From Progne subis subis (taxonomy: Eukaryota; Chordata; Aves; Passeriformes; Hirundinidae): a stretch of DNA of 64,000 bases. Position 1 is the stretch's first letter; each line of letters opens with the position of its first letter. A program made the translations under genes and the position numbers. Under the pieces are notes generated by a model, which saw nothing but the letters and a program-made list of their open reading frames with translations, was not told the origin of the DNA and searched no databases. The stretch is from the NCBI GenBank assembly GCA_022316685.1, contig JAKJHU010001088.1, positions 29,793-93,792 of the forward strand, read 5' to 3'. Shown here piece after piece: positions 11,501 through 23,044 of the stretch.

Positions 11501-13829
11501 AAAATTCTCTGCACCCAGCTCCTGACTGGAAAAGCAGAGCCATCCTAGAAACTGCTCCATGATAATTTTTCTTTTCCTTTCAAGGTAATGTTTATTTCCA
11601 AGCAATAAAGAGTGATACAAAAGAGATAGAAAGAGGAAGCAGTAAATCCTGGGGTCACTTTGGGTTTTCTGTGCTCAAGCCAGCCCTGTCTGTGCCACCT
11701 GCTAAAAGAGGAGGATTGGGAAAGGTTGGGATGAGAGAGAAAGTTCAACAAACGTCTCGAGATCCGAAGGTTGCCTGCCAGAGATCAGGATCATGAATTT
11801 GAGGAGGAATGGTCAGAGAGATGTTCAGATTCTGATCTCTGGAGCATCACTGGTCCAAAGCTGTATTTGTGTGATATCCCTGTAGAACCTCTGTGCTGAT
11901 ACAGTGAAAATGATAGATCAAAATAGTTTAGGAGACAGTAAAATATGGCTTAGTTTTGGGATTTGCTACCTGCATATTTTCAAGGCTAAGATGATTAGGC
12001 ACTGTGTTAATTGAGGAACTAGCTGGTCTTGGTAGCAAGCTAATTTTCTGTTTCCATGTTCCACAGCTCAAGAAAAAACATCCTGGTCTCCAAATAATGG
12101 GTGAACTGTGACATCTAACATGAGTTATCACTCATGTATTTTTACTAGGTGATATCCAGTAATACAACTGCAATACTTGCATCCTCTGCATCATTAAACT
12201 GTGGTCTTACACATCTGTGAAGTTATAAATGGAAATTTTGCAATGAATTTTCTGGGATGCTATTCAGCTGTGATTGGGGGAACAGTTAAATACTGTGGTG
12301 AAATGATTTTTCACAAATACAAGGCCTTCATAACTATCCCTTTTAAAATGTGCTCAAGAAACTTTGAACTGTTTCAGCCTCACCTTTAATTTTATTTCAA
12401 CTTTATGCAAGTTTATTTTACAAAATAATATAAATTTGGTTTGTGTAAAAGGAGCTATCAAGATTCATTTCACCAAGCAGTTGGAATAAAATATAACTTC
12501 CTCTTAATCTTTATATTAAATCATAGATTAAAAATGAAGCTCCTTCTGAAATGTAGAATGTATGCAGTGTTGGTTGATCTTGTTTTAACTGTGACTCTGA
12601 AGATTCATGAGTTAAATTGATGAGATGGAGTAGATTGACACTGATCTTGCCAGTCCAGACTTGTAACCATGTCAGTATTTACTTCAGGTGGAGCAGTCTG
12701 TGTTTGCCCATTTCTGCACATTTAGAAGAAATACCAGAAGCTGCTGATGTTTTCCTGCTGGTTGGGTCATCTTCTGGTAGAGTGTGTGAACTTGTGGTGT
12801 GGCTAAATCTTCCCTCAATGCCTCCTACATTCACATGAAAGTACACTGGAGTGTCTTATTTTCTCTATTTCTTTTTCATTCTTTGCTGGGAATTTCACTG
12901 GAGACAATTAGCTGTGCAATGTATGTATTAATTCGATTAACTCCTGATTTTTCCTTTAGATAGGAATGTCTTGGTTTCTCACTTTGAGACATTCATTGTG
13001 TTCTATGATGAACAACGTCTTTAAGTGAAAGGGAATTGAAATATCTTGCCTGGGATAGTTATAATTTTACTTAATTGATGAAGGAAGATGAAAGACAGCC
13101 TCTTCCCCAGAGTTAGTTAACACTGGAACTTGAACCTAATTAAAGGATTTGAGATTCTTTTTTTTTAATAGTTTTAAAAAGTGAGAATGTTTAAGGCACT
13201 CCCAGGTGCCTGGCTCCTGGCATGAGGATGGTCTGGAGATTCACTTGGCTTCTTCTGGTGCCCTGTTCCCATCGTGTCATTTCTGTGTGTCTGGGTTCTG
13301 ACTGGCAGCTGTCTGTCATCCTGCTTCCACTCCTCCAAAATGATGCCAGCAGTTGGATTATGCCATGTGGGGACTGACGAGGTTGATTAGTCAATATATA
13401 TGAAATATTTAGATGGTGAAAAAATGTGTGTAGTACAGTGAGGCCATGATTATTAGTCATGTTTTTAAAAAATCTTGCACTTGCAATTTCAGGGCATTCC
13501 GCCCACAGGAGAAGAGTGAGAGCAGATTTCTTCAGTGAAATTGCAGAGAACTGTGGTAGATAATTTGAAGTTGCAGTCCCTTAACATTTGTATTCTATTT
13601 GGGATGTCACTTCCAGTAAGCTTTTTAGAAATATAGCGGTGCAAATGGAAGTTTCAGCAAATATTAAATGTAACAATGAAGACTTTTGTTTTCATTAAAC
13701 CATTTCTTGATGTTTCCCGATAGATTTTCATCGAAACACTTGCTAGTCCCAGAGCTCTTACAGGCAAGGCCTGCTGAATTAAGCTAACTTCTGCTACAAA
13801 TAGCTGCTGCACATGAAACAGTAATCATT
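8551..13829. other. Long intron stretch without genes
   Basis: About 5.3 kb of AT-rich unique sequence. I looked for exon-like blocks with splice sites on both strands and saw none. Open frames such as 10220-10462 (-) and 12617-12838 (+) are short, overlap opposing frames and carry no motif. Confidence 0.6.
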
Positions 13830-14202
13830 TGTTGTATTTCTTTATGAGACTAGACGACCGCCGATGGCAAAATGAAAACAGTCTGCTCTCTTTCACTGGG
13901 TGGGATATAACAACTTTTTTTCTCGAGTCCTGCCCTGCTTGGCTGGAGCCCTTCCTGATGGCTCACCGGTGCCAGAGAGAGTGAGGCCCCTCCCATGTTG
14001 GGGCTTTTTCCCCAGGGGGCAGGGCCCAGAGGCAGGGACAAGACACTACCCAATCAGGGATAAAGTGGGAGGGGAACAGAGTTAGGTTACATTTCAGTGT
14101 GGGGGATGGGCACTGCTGGGCAAGGACAGACCGCATGATACAGAGAAAAAACATTACAAATCTGATGAAACACAATATAACCCCAATTAACACACTACAA
14201 CA
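13830..14202 (-). repeat. 3' LTR of the class II provirus
   Basis: TGTTGTATTTC to CTACAACA. Identical to the 5' LTR over the first 272 bp, then about 10 differences in the last 101 bp (14102-14202). The open frames within it also occur in the solo LTR at 35211 and are LTR sequence. Confidence 0.93.
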
Positions 14203-14217
14203 TCTCCCTCTTTCTTA
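14203..14217 (-). other. Polypurine tract of the class II provirus
   Basis: On the minus strand TAAGAAAGAGGGAGA abuts the 3' LTR. This is the expected plus-strand primer and confirms the element's orientation. Confidence 0.85.
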
Positions 14218-14340
14218 TTAAATTGAGAAAGAGGAAGGCTCAGTCCATGGGAGATGCTTAGAGTTAGGATCTTGAGTACCTTTAAAGCTGAAAAATAAAA
14301 AATGACATCTAGTGCAAATAAACTGCTTAGAAAAACACTG

Positions 14341-15162
14341 TTAAAGGAAAAGGATAATTAGAAGGAGAGGGTTTCGGTGCTTTCTCCTCCTCCAGGCATC
14401 ACTGGCCACTTGTGGGGCCTCTGCAGGTGGCTTTGCAGTTTTAGGGATGCAGGGTTTCACCCTCTTGGCTGGCACCCACTTTAGACCTGGGAGAGTGGAC
14501 ACATAGGAGTACCCATGACCCCAGGTGACCTGATCATGAGGACTTTTTGTTTCTCTGGTCGCTGGATTCTTTACTATTATATCCGGAGACTTTTGCTGAA
14601 AGGCAGAACTGGTTAAAGCAGGATTATTTAGTTTAACATTTACATTTTCTATTTTTTTTGAAAAATTCCCTTTGGACCTTTGAGACCTCCCACCCCCATT
14701 GTCCTGAAAGTCCAGAAATTGCTTCTTTAAAGGGCATTGAGATGCCCAATGTCCAGCCTGATCACACAGGAGACACGTTTCTCTCTTGGGTGGTGGCCGT
14801 GGCACAGGTACAGGAGGCACAGTGTCTGCAGCAGCAGCTTTTTGTGGCGGCTTGACTCTGGAACTGTGGTTTTGATGAGCTTTTATGAAGGGAATCTTCC
14901 TGGCACACACCTGGAGCATGTCATGTAAAGTTGAAGCCGGTTCTATAGACAGGCTGAGGATAGCTGCCTTGCACCATTTGTTTGCATCGGCCAGAGCCAT
15001 GTCCTCCAGGACCTGTTCTTGGGCTCCTTCATTCTTAATCTGTAACTCGATAGCTCGGGTTAACCACTCCACAAATGTTACTAAAGGTTCTGATGGAAGC
15101 TGCTTTATTTTACTGTAAGGGTGGAAAGACTTATCGGGCTGGGTTGCTAATCGAATTGGCAA
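14341..15162 (-). pseudogene. gag: Gag capsid C-terminal part and nucleocapsid
   Basis: A 273-codon open frame with class II Gag features. PSEPLVTFVEWLTRAIE followed by DANKWCKAAILSL has the pattern of the major homology region and capsid C-terminal domain. A Pro-rich linker follows, and then one CCHC zinc knuckle, CLLCDQAGHWASQC (C-X2-C-X4-H-X4-C), for RNA binding. The usual second knuckle is not seen. Related sequence continues upstream through 15163-15384 in other frames (for example PFPQQAIQGLCKAQ), so the start of this open frame is not the gene start. The frame then ends without any protease or pol downstream before the PPT. Confidence 0.82.
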
Positions 15163-15384
15163 ATTCTTATTGTCAACAGCTGTTTCAGGATTTTGCCAAA
15201 GCTCCGGAAGTAAATCTCTTCAGAGGTCAAAGGGAACAGTACTATTTCTTGCTAAATTTGCTTTTAAAATGTTGCAAAAGTATTCTCTTTCATATTTAAA
15301 TTTGGCCTGAGCTTTGCATAAACCCTGAATCGCTTGTTGGGGGAAGGGGTCCCAATTACTGTGGACAGTACCCCCTCTTTTTGA

Positions 15385-16079
15385 CTACTGATGTGTGAAA
15401 GGGGTAGCAGAAAAGCCGGGATCACTTCTTGCTTCCGGGTTCCCGGCTATCCCCACCTCCCTCTGGGGCATGGGAACCGGGACTGTGGGTGGGGAAACCG
15501 TGGAAACCAGGGGCAGGGAGGGGCTGGAGGCTTGAATCACACGGGGAGGAGTCAGAGGGTGGAGGTTTGAGGGTAGGGGTAGAGTCAGAGGAGAGGGCAG
15601 TGCCAGGGGCGGCACTGAAGGGAAGGAGGGGTCTGGGGAGAAGAAGGGATTGCGGGAAGGAGGGATAGACAAAGGGAGAGACTCCTCGTGGCTCGGGAGC
15701 ACATGGCTTTGGCCATTTTGGACAAAGGAATCCCCTCCATCTTGTGACCCCCCCCCCACATGGGGACCACTAAGATGGGAGGTTTGAGCACTCGGACTGC
15801 CTGCAAAGGTACAAGCTGGGGAAAATTCACAAAGAACTGGCTTTTTTCCCTTTTCATTTTGCTTTTGCAATGCAAACTTAATTTTTAAGCTATAAAAAGC
15901 AAAATTTGCATCTTCTTTATTGTTAGAGGAGCCAGATTCAACTATTTTTTTCGTTATAGCCTCCCAAAATTCTGGGAAGCTTATTTGCTCTAATGATACA
16001 TGTGGAAGCTGAGAAAACAACCACAGAGTTAATTTTTTCAGCTGTTTCTTTGAACAATGGGTCTCCTCATCATCCAAGT
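15385..16079 (-). pseudogene. gag: Gag matrix remainder and proline-rich region
   Basis: Open frame immediately downstream (in sense) of the nested LTR. The first ~50 residues, such as KKLTLWLFSQLPHVSLEQIS and FPEFWEAITKKI, have the helical look of a betaretroviral matrix domain. The remainder is Pro/Ser-rich with no domain I recognise, like the pp region between matrix and capsid. The apparent first residues of the open frame (16080-16095) come from the nested LTR. A stop after ATPFTHQ separates it from the capsid part. Confidence 0.75.
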
Positions 16080-16467
16080 TGTTACCGAGACACACAAAGC
16101 AGTCACACGGAAAGAGATTTTCCAGCGCAGAGGTTCGTCCGTCCAGCTCAAGGCTGATACAGGGCGGAGAGAGAGCCTCTTTGTTTTATTTCTTACTTTT
16201 TATACATTTGTGGGTCTAGCAGAAGATTGGCTTCTGGAGTTTTTCACCTTTCAGCCAAGTGGCTAGCCCAACTGTCAGTTACAATTGTTTTCAGGTTAGA
16301 AATATGCAAACAAAGGACAGAGAATGAAAAACAAAGGATTTGTTTATGTTACATATGTGGGAAAAGGTAGAAAACTTCTTCTAATATTGTACAGTAACTA
16401 AAAAGATCTGACTCCATTTTATGAAAATTCAAAAGGCTTTAAAAAAATCAGAAAAACCAGGGTAACA
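16080..16467 (-). mobile_element. Solo LTR, family D, nested in gag
   Basis: TGTTACCGAG to GGGTAACA, 388 bp, homologous along its length to the solo LTR at 33564-33953. Minus-strand TATAAAAA and AATAAA lie close together near 16184-16203. The flanks CCAAGT (16074-16079) and TCAAGG (16468-16473) match at 4 of 6 positions, a decayed TSD. It inserted into the matrix coding region of the older provirus, fixing the order of events. Confidence 0.88.
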
Positions 16468-16527
16468 TCAAGGCACTTAAAATTTGATAATAGACTCTTT
16501 TTGAGACACAGACAGCTTAGCACCCAT
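16468..16527 (-). pseudogene. gag: Gag N-terminus with myristoylation start, cut off by nested LTR
   Basis: ATG at 16525-16527 opens MGAKLSVSQKESIIKF, a class II Gag start with Gly2 for N-myristoylation. An in-frame TAA follows and the sequence ends at the nested LTR (16467). The matrix resumes on the other side at 16079. Only about 20 codons survive here. Confidence 0.75.
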
Positions 16528-17200
16528 TTTTGGCTCAGATTTTGAGTTTCTGTGACTGAGAACCAAAAGGAAAAAAAACCTCGCTGGAGAGAAAAAAAGC
16601 CAAAAGGGAAAACAGTTTCCTTTTCCACCCCCCCCCCCCCCCCCGCCCCCCCCCCCCCCCCCCCCGCCCCAGGCTGCTGAAAGAAGCGTGCTATTAAAGC
16701 ACTTTGAACGTTTACTCTGAAAGCAAAAACCTTCCCCAAAAGGGAAAAAACCCTTTTCCCTGAGGATCAATGCCTCTTAAAAAGATTTTCCCTTAGAAAA
16801 CCAAAAGTGGTACTCACCAAAATTCCAGCATTCTTTTCCTTTCTTTCCCAATCACTCCTTTTGCCTGAGACTGACCGTTTTTGGTGCAAAAAGAGCTTCT
16901 AGTCCCAGATCCCAAGGTCATCTTTCCACGAACATGTGGTCACCTTCCCTAGGAGCAGCCTGCCGGTTGGGGGCTTCTTCGTAGCACTCTGATGGGTTCT
17001 TCAAGTCCAAAAGAGAAAACTACAGCATTGCCTGTGGAATCCTGTGTTTTGGAGACTCCACAGTGAACGCCAAGCCTGATGGGTCTGTCTCTCTGCATGG
17101 GTGGGCTATGTTTCGTGACTCACGTACCTGTGTGAGATTCCTCGGCCACGTGCTCCCCGAGTGGTTCTTCCAGCTTTTTGGGAACCTTTTGTGGCTTTGA
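16528..17200 (-). other. Leader of the class II provirus
   Basis: About 670 bp between the PBS and the gag start, including the C43 tract. No coding features. It would hold the packaging signal and splice donor, neither of which I can place with confidence. Confidence 0.6.
16628..16670. repeat. C43 tract with two G interruptions
   Basis: About 43 bases of C broken only by G at 16645 and 16666, in the untranslated leader just upstream of the gag start. The minus strand is poly-G, capable of G-quadruplex formation and prone to sequencing-length error. Confidence 0.9.
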
Positions 17201-17218
17201 GCCACACATAAGGCACCA
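17201..17218 (-). other. Primer binding site of the class II provirus
   Basis: On the minus strand TGGTGCCTTATGTGTGGC lies two bases after the 5' LTR, the normal spacing. It begins with the expected TGG, but I could not assign the tRNA. Confidence 0.7.
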
Positions 17219-17220
17219 GA

Positions 17221-17593
17221 TGTTGTATTTCTTTATGAGACTAGACGACCGCCGATGGCAAAATGAAAACAGTCTGCTCTCTTTCACTGGGTGGGATATA
17301 ACAACTTTTTTTCTCGAGTCCTGCCCTGCTTGGCTGGAGCCCTTCCTGATGGCTCACCGGTGCCAGAGAGAGTGAGGCCCCTCCCATGTTGGGGCTTTTT
17401 CCCCAGGGGGCAGGGCCCAGAGGCAGGGACAAGACACTACCCAATCAGGGATAAAGTGGGAGGGGAACAGAGTTAGGTTACATTTCAGTGTGAGGGATGG
17501 GCACTGCTGGGCAAGGACAGACCGCTTGATAGAGAGAAAACGCATTACAAATCCGATGAAACACAATATAAACCCAATTAATGCATTACAACA
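17221..17593 (-). repeat. 5' LTR of the class II provirus
   Basis: TGTTGTATTTC to TTACAACA, 373 bp. The partner LTR is at 13830-14202 and a solo relative is at 35211-35577. Confidence 0.93.
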
Positions 17594-19931
17594 GTCATTG
17601 CTTTCCAGTCTATTATTAGATTGACTTCATAGGGAATGCTTTTTTCTCCTGTGAGTTGATGCATAAATGACATGCTTTACCCTCCAATAAATCTAACAGC
17701 AGAGTGGCTCTGACATGATGTTCATACCCCTTAGTCCCATGACAGATTATTTTTGATGGCTGCAGAAATCTACGGCAGCTTGAAACCATTGGAATTTAAA
17801 GGCATCATTGAAATTTTACAGCCTACCTGCCTCAGACACAACAGGGCTGGGGCTGTGGCACGACGGTGTCACCGCCTGTCACAGGAGCCCTTCCTGCCTG
17901 TGCTGATCCCCAGCTGTCCTGGAGAGGGGGAAACTCCTACAGCTCCTCAGAGAACATGTCCTTCCGTGCATCCTCTCCTTGTGCCCGAAACTCCACCTGG
18001 GGACAGTCCTAAAACATGGGGACAGCGTGTGGTGCAGACAGGACTTGTGTACATGGATGAACGTGCTGAGAACATTTGAACGTTTTTCTTCTTACCCTCT
18101 TTAAACATTTTTATATTGTTAGTGGTCCCTTTATTACCAGCTTCTCAGTATTTTTAAATTCGGTTTTAGCTTTTAATAGAGTTCTTTTTTTTCCATATTT
18201 AAGAACTTTGGAGTTTTTTCCTCATGAAACAAAAATTAAGTTTGCAAAGCTCAGGACTCCTCAAATCCAAGGTGTTCACTGCTATTTGTATCTCATGTGA
18301 ATGAATGGTTGGCTTTAGCTCTGGTTCTAAGCTGTGATTAGTTTTTATTTCATATATCTGTCTAAAATTTGCTGCTTTTAGACATAAGAATCACAACTAT
18401 AAAATTGCTGTCTTACTATAAAATTGCTGTCTGACTTAGTAGGAAGATCTGTGCTGATTTTCATTGATATGTGTGTGTGTTTGTATATACCTAAAAAAGC
18501 ATCATATCAAATTGAGCTCTATTGATTCCCATAAATTTCTCAATAGGTTTCTCTTCCATGAAGTTTCTAAGAAAAGAAATGAAACCTTTTCTATCTAACA
18601 GCTCTGGTTTTGTATCCTGGACAGAGTGATTGAACCTGCTCATGTTCTTAACTTCTGTCCTGTAATAGATATGTCAGGCAGATTGGTGTGGAATAGAGAG
18701 CTAATCTTAACACAGATCTACTGTAGCCTGACAGGTTTATATTTGACAAATATCCTTTTTAGGGAATGCCATCCTGGAGTATAAGATACAAAGATACTAC
18801 AATTGGTACATATTGCTGATAGATAAATAGGAAATTCTCCAAAGAAATCTTTCAGGTATTTGCTTTAATTAGGTTACTCTCTTTTCTTAAAAAAATCAAC
18901 AAAAGAGATGTTTAAAAGTTACGTGGATTGAATCCCTTAGTAAGGTGGATTTGGAAATGGGTTCTAGTTCTGCTCTATTGTGGTCACAGGGTCCCTTTTT
19001 TCTGAGCATTCTTTACCATGTGTCCTTTCTTGTTTGAGAACATAGAATATGAAGTTACAAAAAGATTTCTTCGTGGAAATCTTAAGCCCTATGGATTTAT
19101 ATATCAGTGTGCTTATATTACAGTCATTCTGGAAATAAAACTGATTTTGTTAGGGTAAAATATTTATGCTTTAAGAGGAGGATAATTAAAAAAAAGGTAT
19201 TGAGAAGGTATTTGGAGTTTCCAGACGTGAACTTTAGCTATGGAACGTCAAGCATTAAAAGCTGTGCTCATTAGATCAGGGAAGAGAATTAATACTTAAT
19301 GTACACAAGTAGGTATTAAATTTGGTCTTATTAGAACACCTTGAAATTTGATTTCAGGTGTTTAAAGCATTCTTGAACAGGATTTGAGTCTCTTCTCTCT
19401 GACACTGTTCACTTGAATTACCTGAGCTGCCTGAGCTCAGTGTCAAGGTTGGTCACTGTTGGGACAGTCATGCAGGAAAGGCTGAGTGGGTTTTATGGGG
19501 CTGGGCTCATGTCTGCAGCAGTGACCTCTGTTCCTTCTCTCAGTATGGATATTCCTACATATTTTGTGATCTTTAGTGTTATAAATGATAATGAAATGGT
19601 GATCAGTTGGGCTCTGTCTCACAGAACCTTCTGCAGATGAAATAAAAGCTGGTGACAACACAGGGAACCATACAATTTCAGAATTAGGTCATTTTTCTTC
19701 TGACTGGGAGAGTCAGAAGTGAAGGGACCCAAGGATTAATCCACTGTTTATATCCATACGTAACCTTACAACATTTTAATTAAATCTTCCTTATACCTGT
19801 AGTATAACATTTTCCTCATGCTGTAGAGTAATACCTTAATTAAAACTACCTCAACTTTCTGGTGTCTTCAAAGACATGAACAACCACAGTCAGGATGAAA
19901 GCATTTTATTGTCTGTAATTTTTAGCATAGT
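17594..19931. other. Intron sequence, nothing recognised
   Basis: About 2.3 kb of unique AT-rich sequence. The open frame 17753-18079 (+) has no motif and no usable splice sites. ATAGT at 19927-19931 is the target duplication of the following LTR. Confidence 0.6.
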
Positions 19932-20971
19932 TGTAGTGGTTTCACGTTTATTAAATTTTGGTCTTAGTACTCACTCTTTTTCTCTGGGAGAGAGACTAGG
20001 AGAAAAACATAGCAGGCTTAACTTTAAAAATGAATAAATAGTTTTATTAACACACACTAAAAGAATGAAAAAAAAAAAAGGGGAAAAAAAACTAAAACAA
20101 AACAGAATGAAACTTCAAAAACACTCTTCCCTCCCCTTACAATCTGTTAACTTGCTTACAAAACAACATAAAGAGACAAAACTTGTAATTTTCAGTCAGT
20201 TTCACCATCTGACACTAGTCTTTTCACTCTCGCTCTACTGACTTCATATTGTTTCTTTATGTTCACTCTGTCCCTTTCTTTTCTCTCTCAGAGAAGGGCC
20301 AAGCTCTGGAAGCTTCATGTTGCCAGGAAAGGGTTAAATCTGCCCAGAGTCTTTTTCTCTCCCGCGGTAACTCGTGGTATTAGATGTTCAAGGCCGTGCT
20401 GGTGAGGGAAGAAGAACTCACGCAGAAACATCAGAGATCAGAGCACCTGGGCAGTCTGGAATCACAAAAAAAAAAGCCAGGCAGGATCGTAAATGCCTTC
20501 TCAGCCCACCCCTCGGTGTAAATCGGGGCAGCCTCAGCCTAAATGGTGCCCATAGCTCTTATCAGGGGCCCGTCAGAGATCTCTCCCTACTCCAGGGAAG
20601 TTTGGAGAAAGTAGTTGTAAAGCAGCAACCCTTCCTTCCCCCCCACACCCAGGAGCTGATAGAATCTAGCCAGGCCTCAGGCCAGCTCCCCCCCCAAAAA
20701 GGAGGGGAGCAGCAGGCCTAACTTGATGTTATTTGTCTCTCTCTCACCAAAAGAAAGAAGGAAAAGGCCCACCTACAGGAAATCAAGGGGTTTTATATGG
20801 TACTTCCCAAAGTCACAGCCAACAATTTTCAGTAGTCAAAACAGATGCCAATATTCCAACTAACTCTCTGATAGGTCCCTGTCCTTTCTAAAGCAATTCC
20901 CAGGTCCTGACCCGGAAAATCATTCTACATTCCTCTATAGTTAAAAAACCAAACTGTACTAACCCATGACA
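19932..20971 (-). mobile_element. LTR-like element, family B, with perfect TSD
   Basis: TGTAGTGGTTTCACG to CCCATGACA, 1040 bp, flanked by a perfect 5-bp TSD ATAGT (19927-19931 and 20972-20976). 5-bp duplications are typical of class III (ERVL-type) elements. Relative to 23045-24646 it lacks about 0.5 kb in the middle (junction near 20218). AATAAA on the minus strand near 20042 gives the sense. Open frames inside are LTR sequence. Confidence 0.88.
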
Positions 20972-21994
20972 ATAGTGCATATTAAATGTAATAACCAATG
21001 AGTTTAGGAGGATAATCTATTACTATATGCAAGAACCATGCTCCGTAAGTTATATACATCTTTAGGAACTGTTAACTTTTATAGAATTTGCTGCAACAAA
21101 TCATCCTGGGAATGCTGTGTACTTGTGGTTTCAACTGAGGCTCTAACACTTGGTTGAAGTATCTTCTGTACTTCTATCGTCTCATAATTTCCTTCAGAGC
21201 AACAAGAGAACAATCTGCATGTTTGGTGGGAGGATGAGGGAATGCTAATTGAAACCATGTAATAAAAAGGTAATTTAGCAAAACCATTAGTTTTTGGTTT
21301 TTTACTATTTTAAACCTATTATTTAAAAAAAAATCATCTGTATTAAAAAGGCTGTAAAACTCCACTCCATGACAGCACATTGCATCTTAATTCTCATTTT
21401 CCTTTGCATGAATAGTAAAATCTTCATAAATTGAGAACCAAAATTAATTGAATAAACTTCAGCTGAACATTTTTTATGTTAATGTTGGGATAAAAAAAAG
21501 GCATGTTACAGACTTTTTGAAGAACATTTAATGGTTTCTAACATCGACCACACCTCAAACGCAGTACAGGAAAAAAGTGCTGATGGAGGGAAACAAATCC
21601 CAAGAACAAATGTTAATTGGGTTGTGTGTTTATGGCTGTTTTTAGGCTGTGATGGAGTTGCTTACACCCATATCTGTTTCTAGATCATGCTTTTCCAGCC
21701 ACAGCCATTATCAGAAAATGCTCTTTTCAGCCTGGCAGCCAGTGGGTTGCACAGTTCAGCACCTGGAGATGGGGCTGTGGGTTGACCCAGCTAACTTTTC
21801 TTTCCCAGGTCACTTTTGAGCTGAATTGTGTCTTCCATGTCTAGTTCCTACAAATCCTTCATGAGGAGGGAATTCATATTACAGAGAGGACAATACAGGG
21901 GGCCTGGTGAGTGGGGAGAGCAGTGCTGAGACCGAGCAGGGGAACAGAGAGCTCAGAGACCACTTGGCCCTTTTCTGAGCGTGCTGAGCCCTTG

Positions 21995-22062
21995 TGATTG
22001 TGTGTTTGTGTGAATTTGAGTGTGTGTTTGGATGAAATTGAGTGTTTGTGTGTGTTTGTGTG
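21995..22062. repeat. TG/TTTG-rich simple repeat
   Basis: Imperfect TGTGTTTGTG repeats. They generate spurious Cys/Val (plus) and Thr/His (minus) open frames. Confidence 0.75.
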
Positions 22063-22200
22063 CACCCCCAGGGTCGGGGCAGTGTTAACCCAGCATTTCC
22101 CTTTGCTCTCACTCATAAATGCTAGGAATACCTGGGTGATTGTTTCCTTAGAATGCCATAATGTAATCTCAAACCTAATACTCCAACAACCATGCACTAA

Positions 22201-22640
22201 TTAAAACTGCAATAATATTTTTGCTCAAACAAAATGACTTAATAAACATTATCACAAACTGTTTGCCCTTCCCAAAAACAATTTATGCTCACTAATACAA
22301 TTTCCCATTAAAACTGCTGCCAGGTAAATTAAAAACTCTTGAAATAGTAAGTGGGAAATTAATTCAACAGTTTAATCTAGAGCTAATAACAGTTGCAAGC
22401 TCAGAAAAAGATTGCTACAGCAGGGAGTTAATTAACAGCTTATTCCCCATTTGATAAAAGTAATCCACTCTAATTCCAGTGTAATTTATCTCAATGTAAT
22501 ATAAAACCACAAGCTGCTTCTGGTGCTGGTAATTATTAGCCTTGTCCTGTGGCCACATTGACAATAAAATTCAGCAGTATCTTAATAATAAGAGGCAGTC
22601 TGCTAAATGCCCACAATTAAAGATGTAACATGGAATCCTG
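22201..22640. promoter_or_regulatory. Candidate conserved non-coding element
   Basis: A repeat-free block rich in homeodomain-type TAATTA/TTAATTAA cores together with GGTAATTATTAGCC and a mixed-composition stretch around 22530-22580. The texture resembles deep-conserved developmental enhancers, and dachshund genes are known to sit among such elements. Conservation cannot be tested from one sequence, so this is only a lead. Confidence 0.25.
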
Positions 22641-23044
22641 AAGCCGCAACAATCATCTGTAAAGCTAAAGGGACTGGAGGTACAGTTGTGACAACCTCCA
22701 ATTGCTGTTTCTCCTCCTCATCCCCAAGGTGTACCTTTCCTAGCCCAGGTTGTTTTCCTCCACGAAGTTCTGGTTCATAAATGCACCAAGGTACAGAGAG
22801 CAAACAGGGCTTCTGTCATTTCCAAGTGGAACACAAAGTTTGGAGCTCTTGACTTGAAATACCACACAGGGATCATAAATGCAGGGTGACTCTTTTGACC
22901 TCCATTATAATGAAATCTGTTTTTCTTCCCTTTCTCCTTTTGTGGGGTTAAAACCAAAGATCAAATTAAAAAAAACCAAACATATACATATATATATGCA
23001 TACAGAAACACACATGAAAATATCAGTCTGTACGAATGCATTAG

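Larger units (their letters stand above)
13830..17593 (-). mobile_element. Class II (betaretrovirus-like) provirus, gag only
   Basis: Two 373-bp LTRs (13830-14202 and 17221-17593) enclose 3 kb. The flanks are ATCATT on the left (13824-13829) and GTCATT on the right (17594-17599), a 6-bp TSD with one mismatch; 6-bp duplications are typical of class II ERVs. Order on the minus strand is LTR, PBS, leader, gag start, nested LTR, rest of gag, PPT, LTR. No protease, RT, RNase H, integrase or env is recognisable, so pol and env were lost and the element is non-autonomous. Gag is broken by stops, frameshifts and the nested LTR. Confidence 0.93.
20972..23044. other. Intron sequence with a possible conserved block
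   Basis: About 2.1 kb of unique sequence, with a TGTGTTTG-rich simple repeat at 21995-22062 and the TAATTA-rich block described separately. No exon seen. Confidence 0.55.

Noticed and set aside
13850..14053. 67-codon frame repeated at 17241 and 35231
   Set aside because: LTR sequence in all three places, so not an independent gene.
21998..22204. Cys/Val-rich small protein
   Set aside because: Translation of a TG-rich simple repeat.
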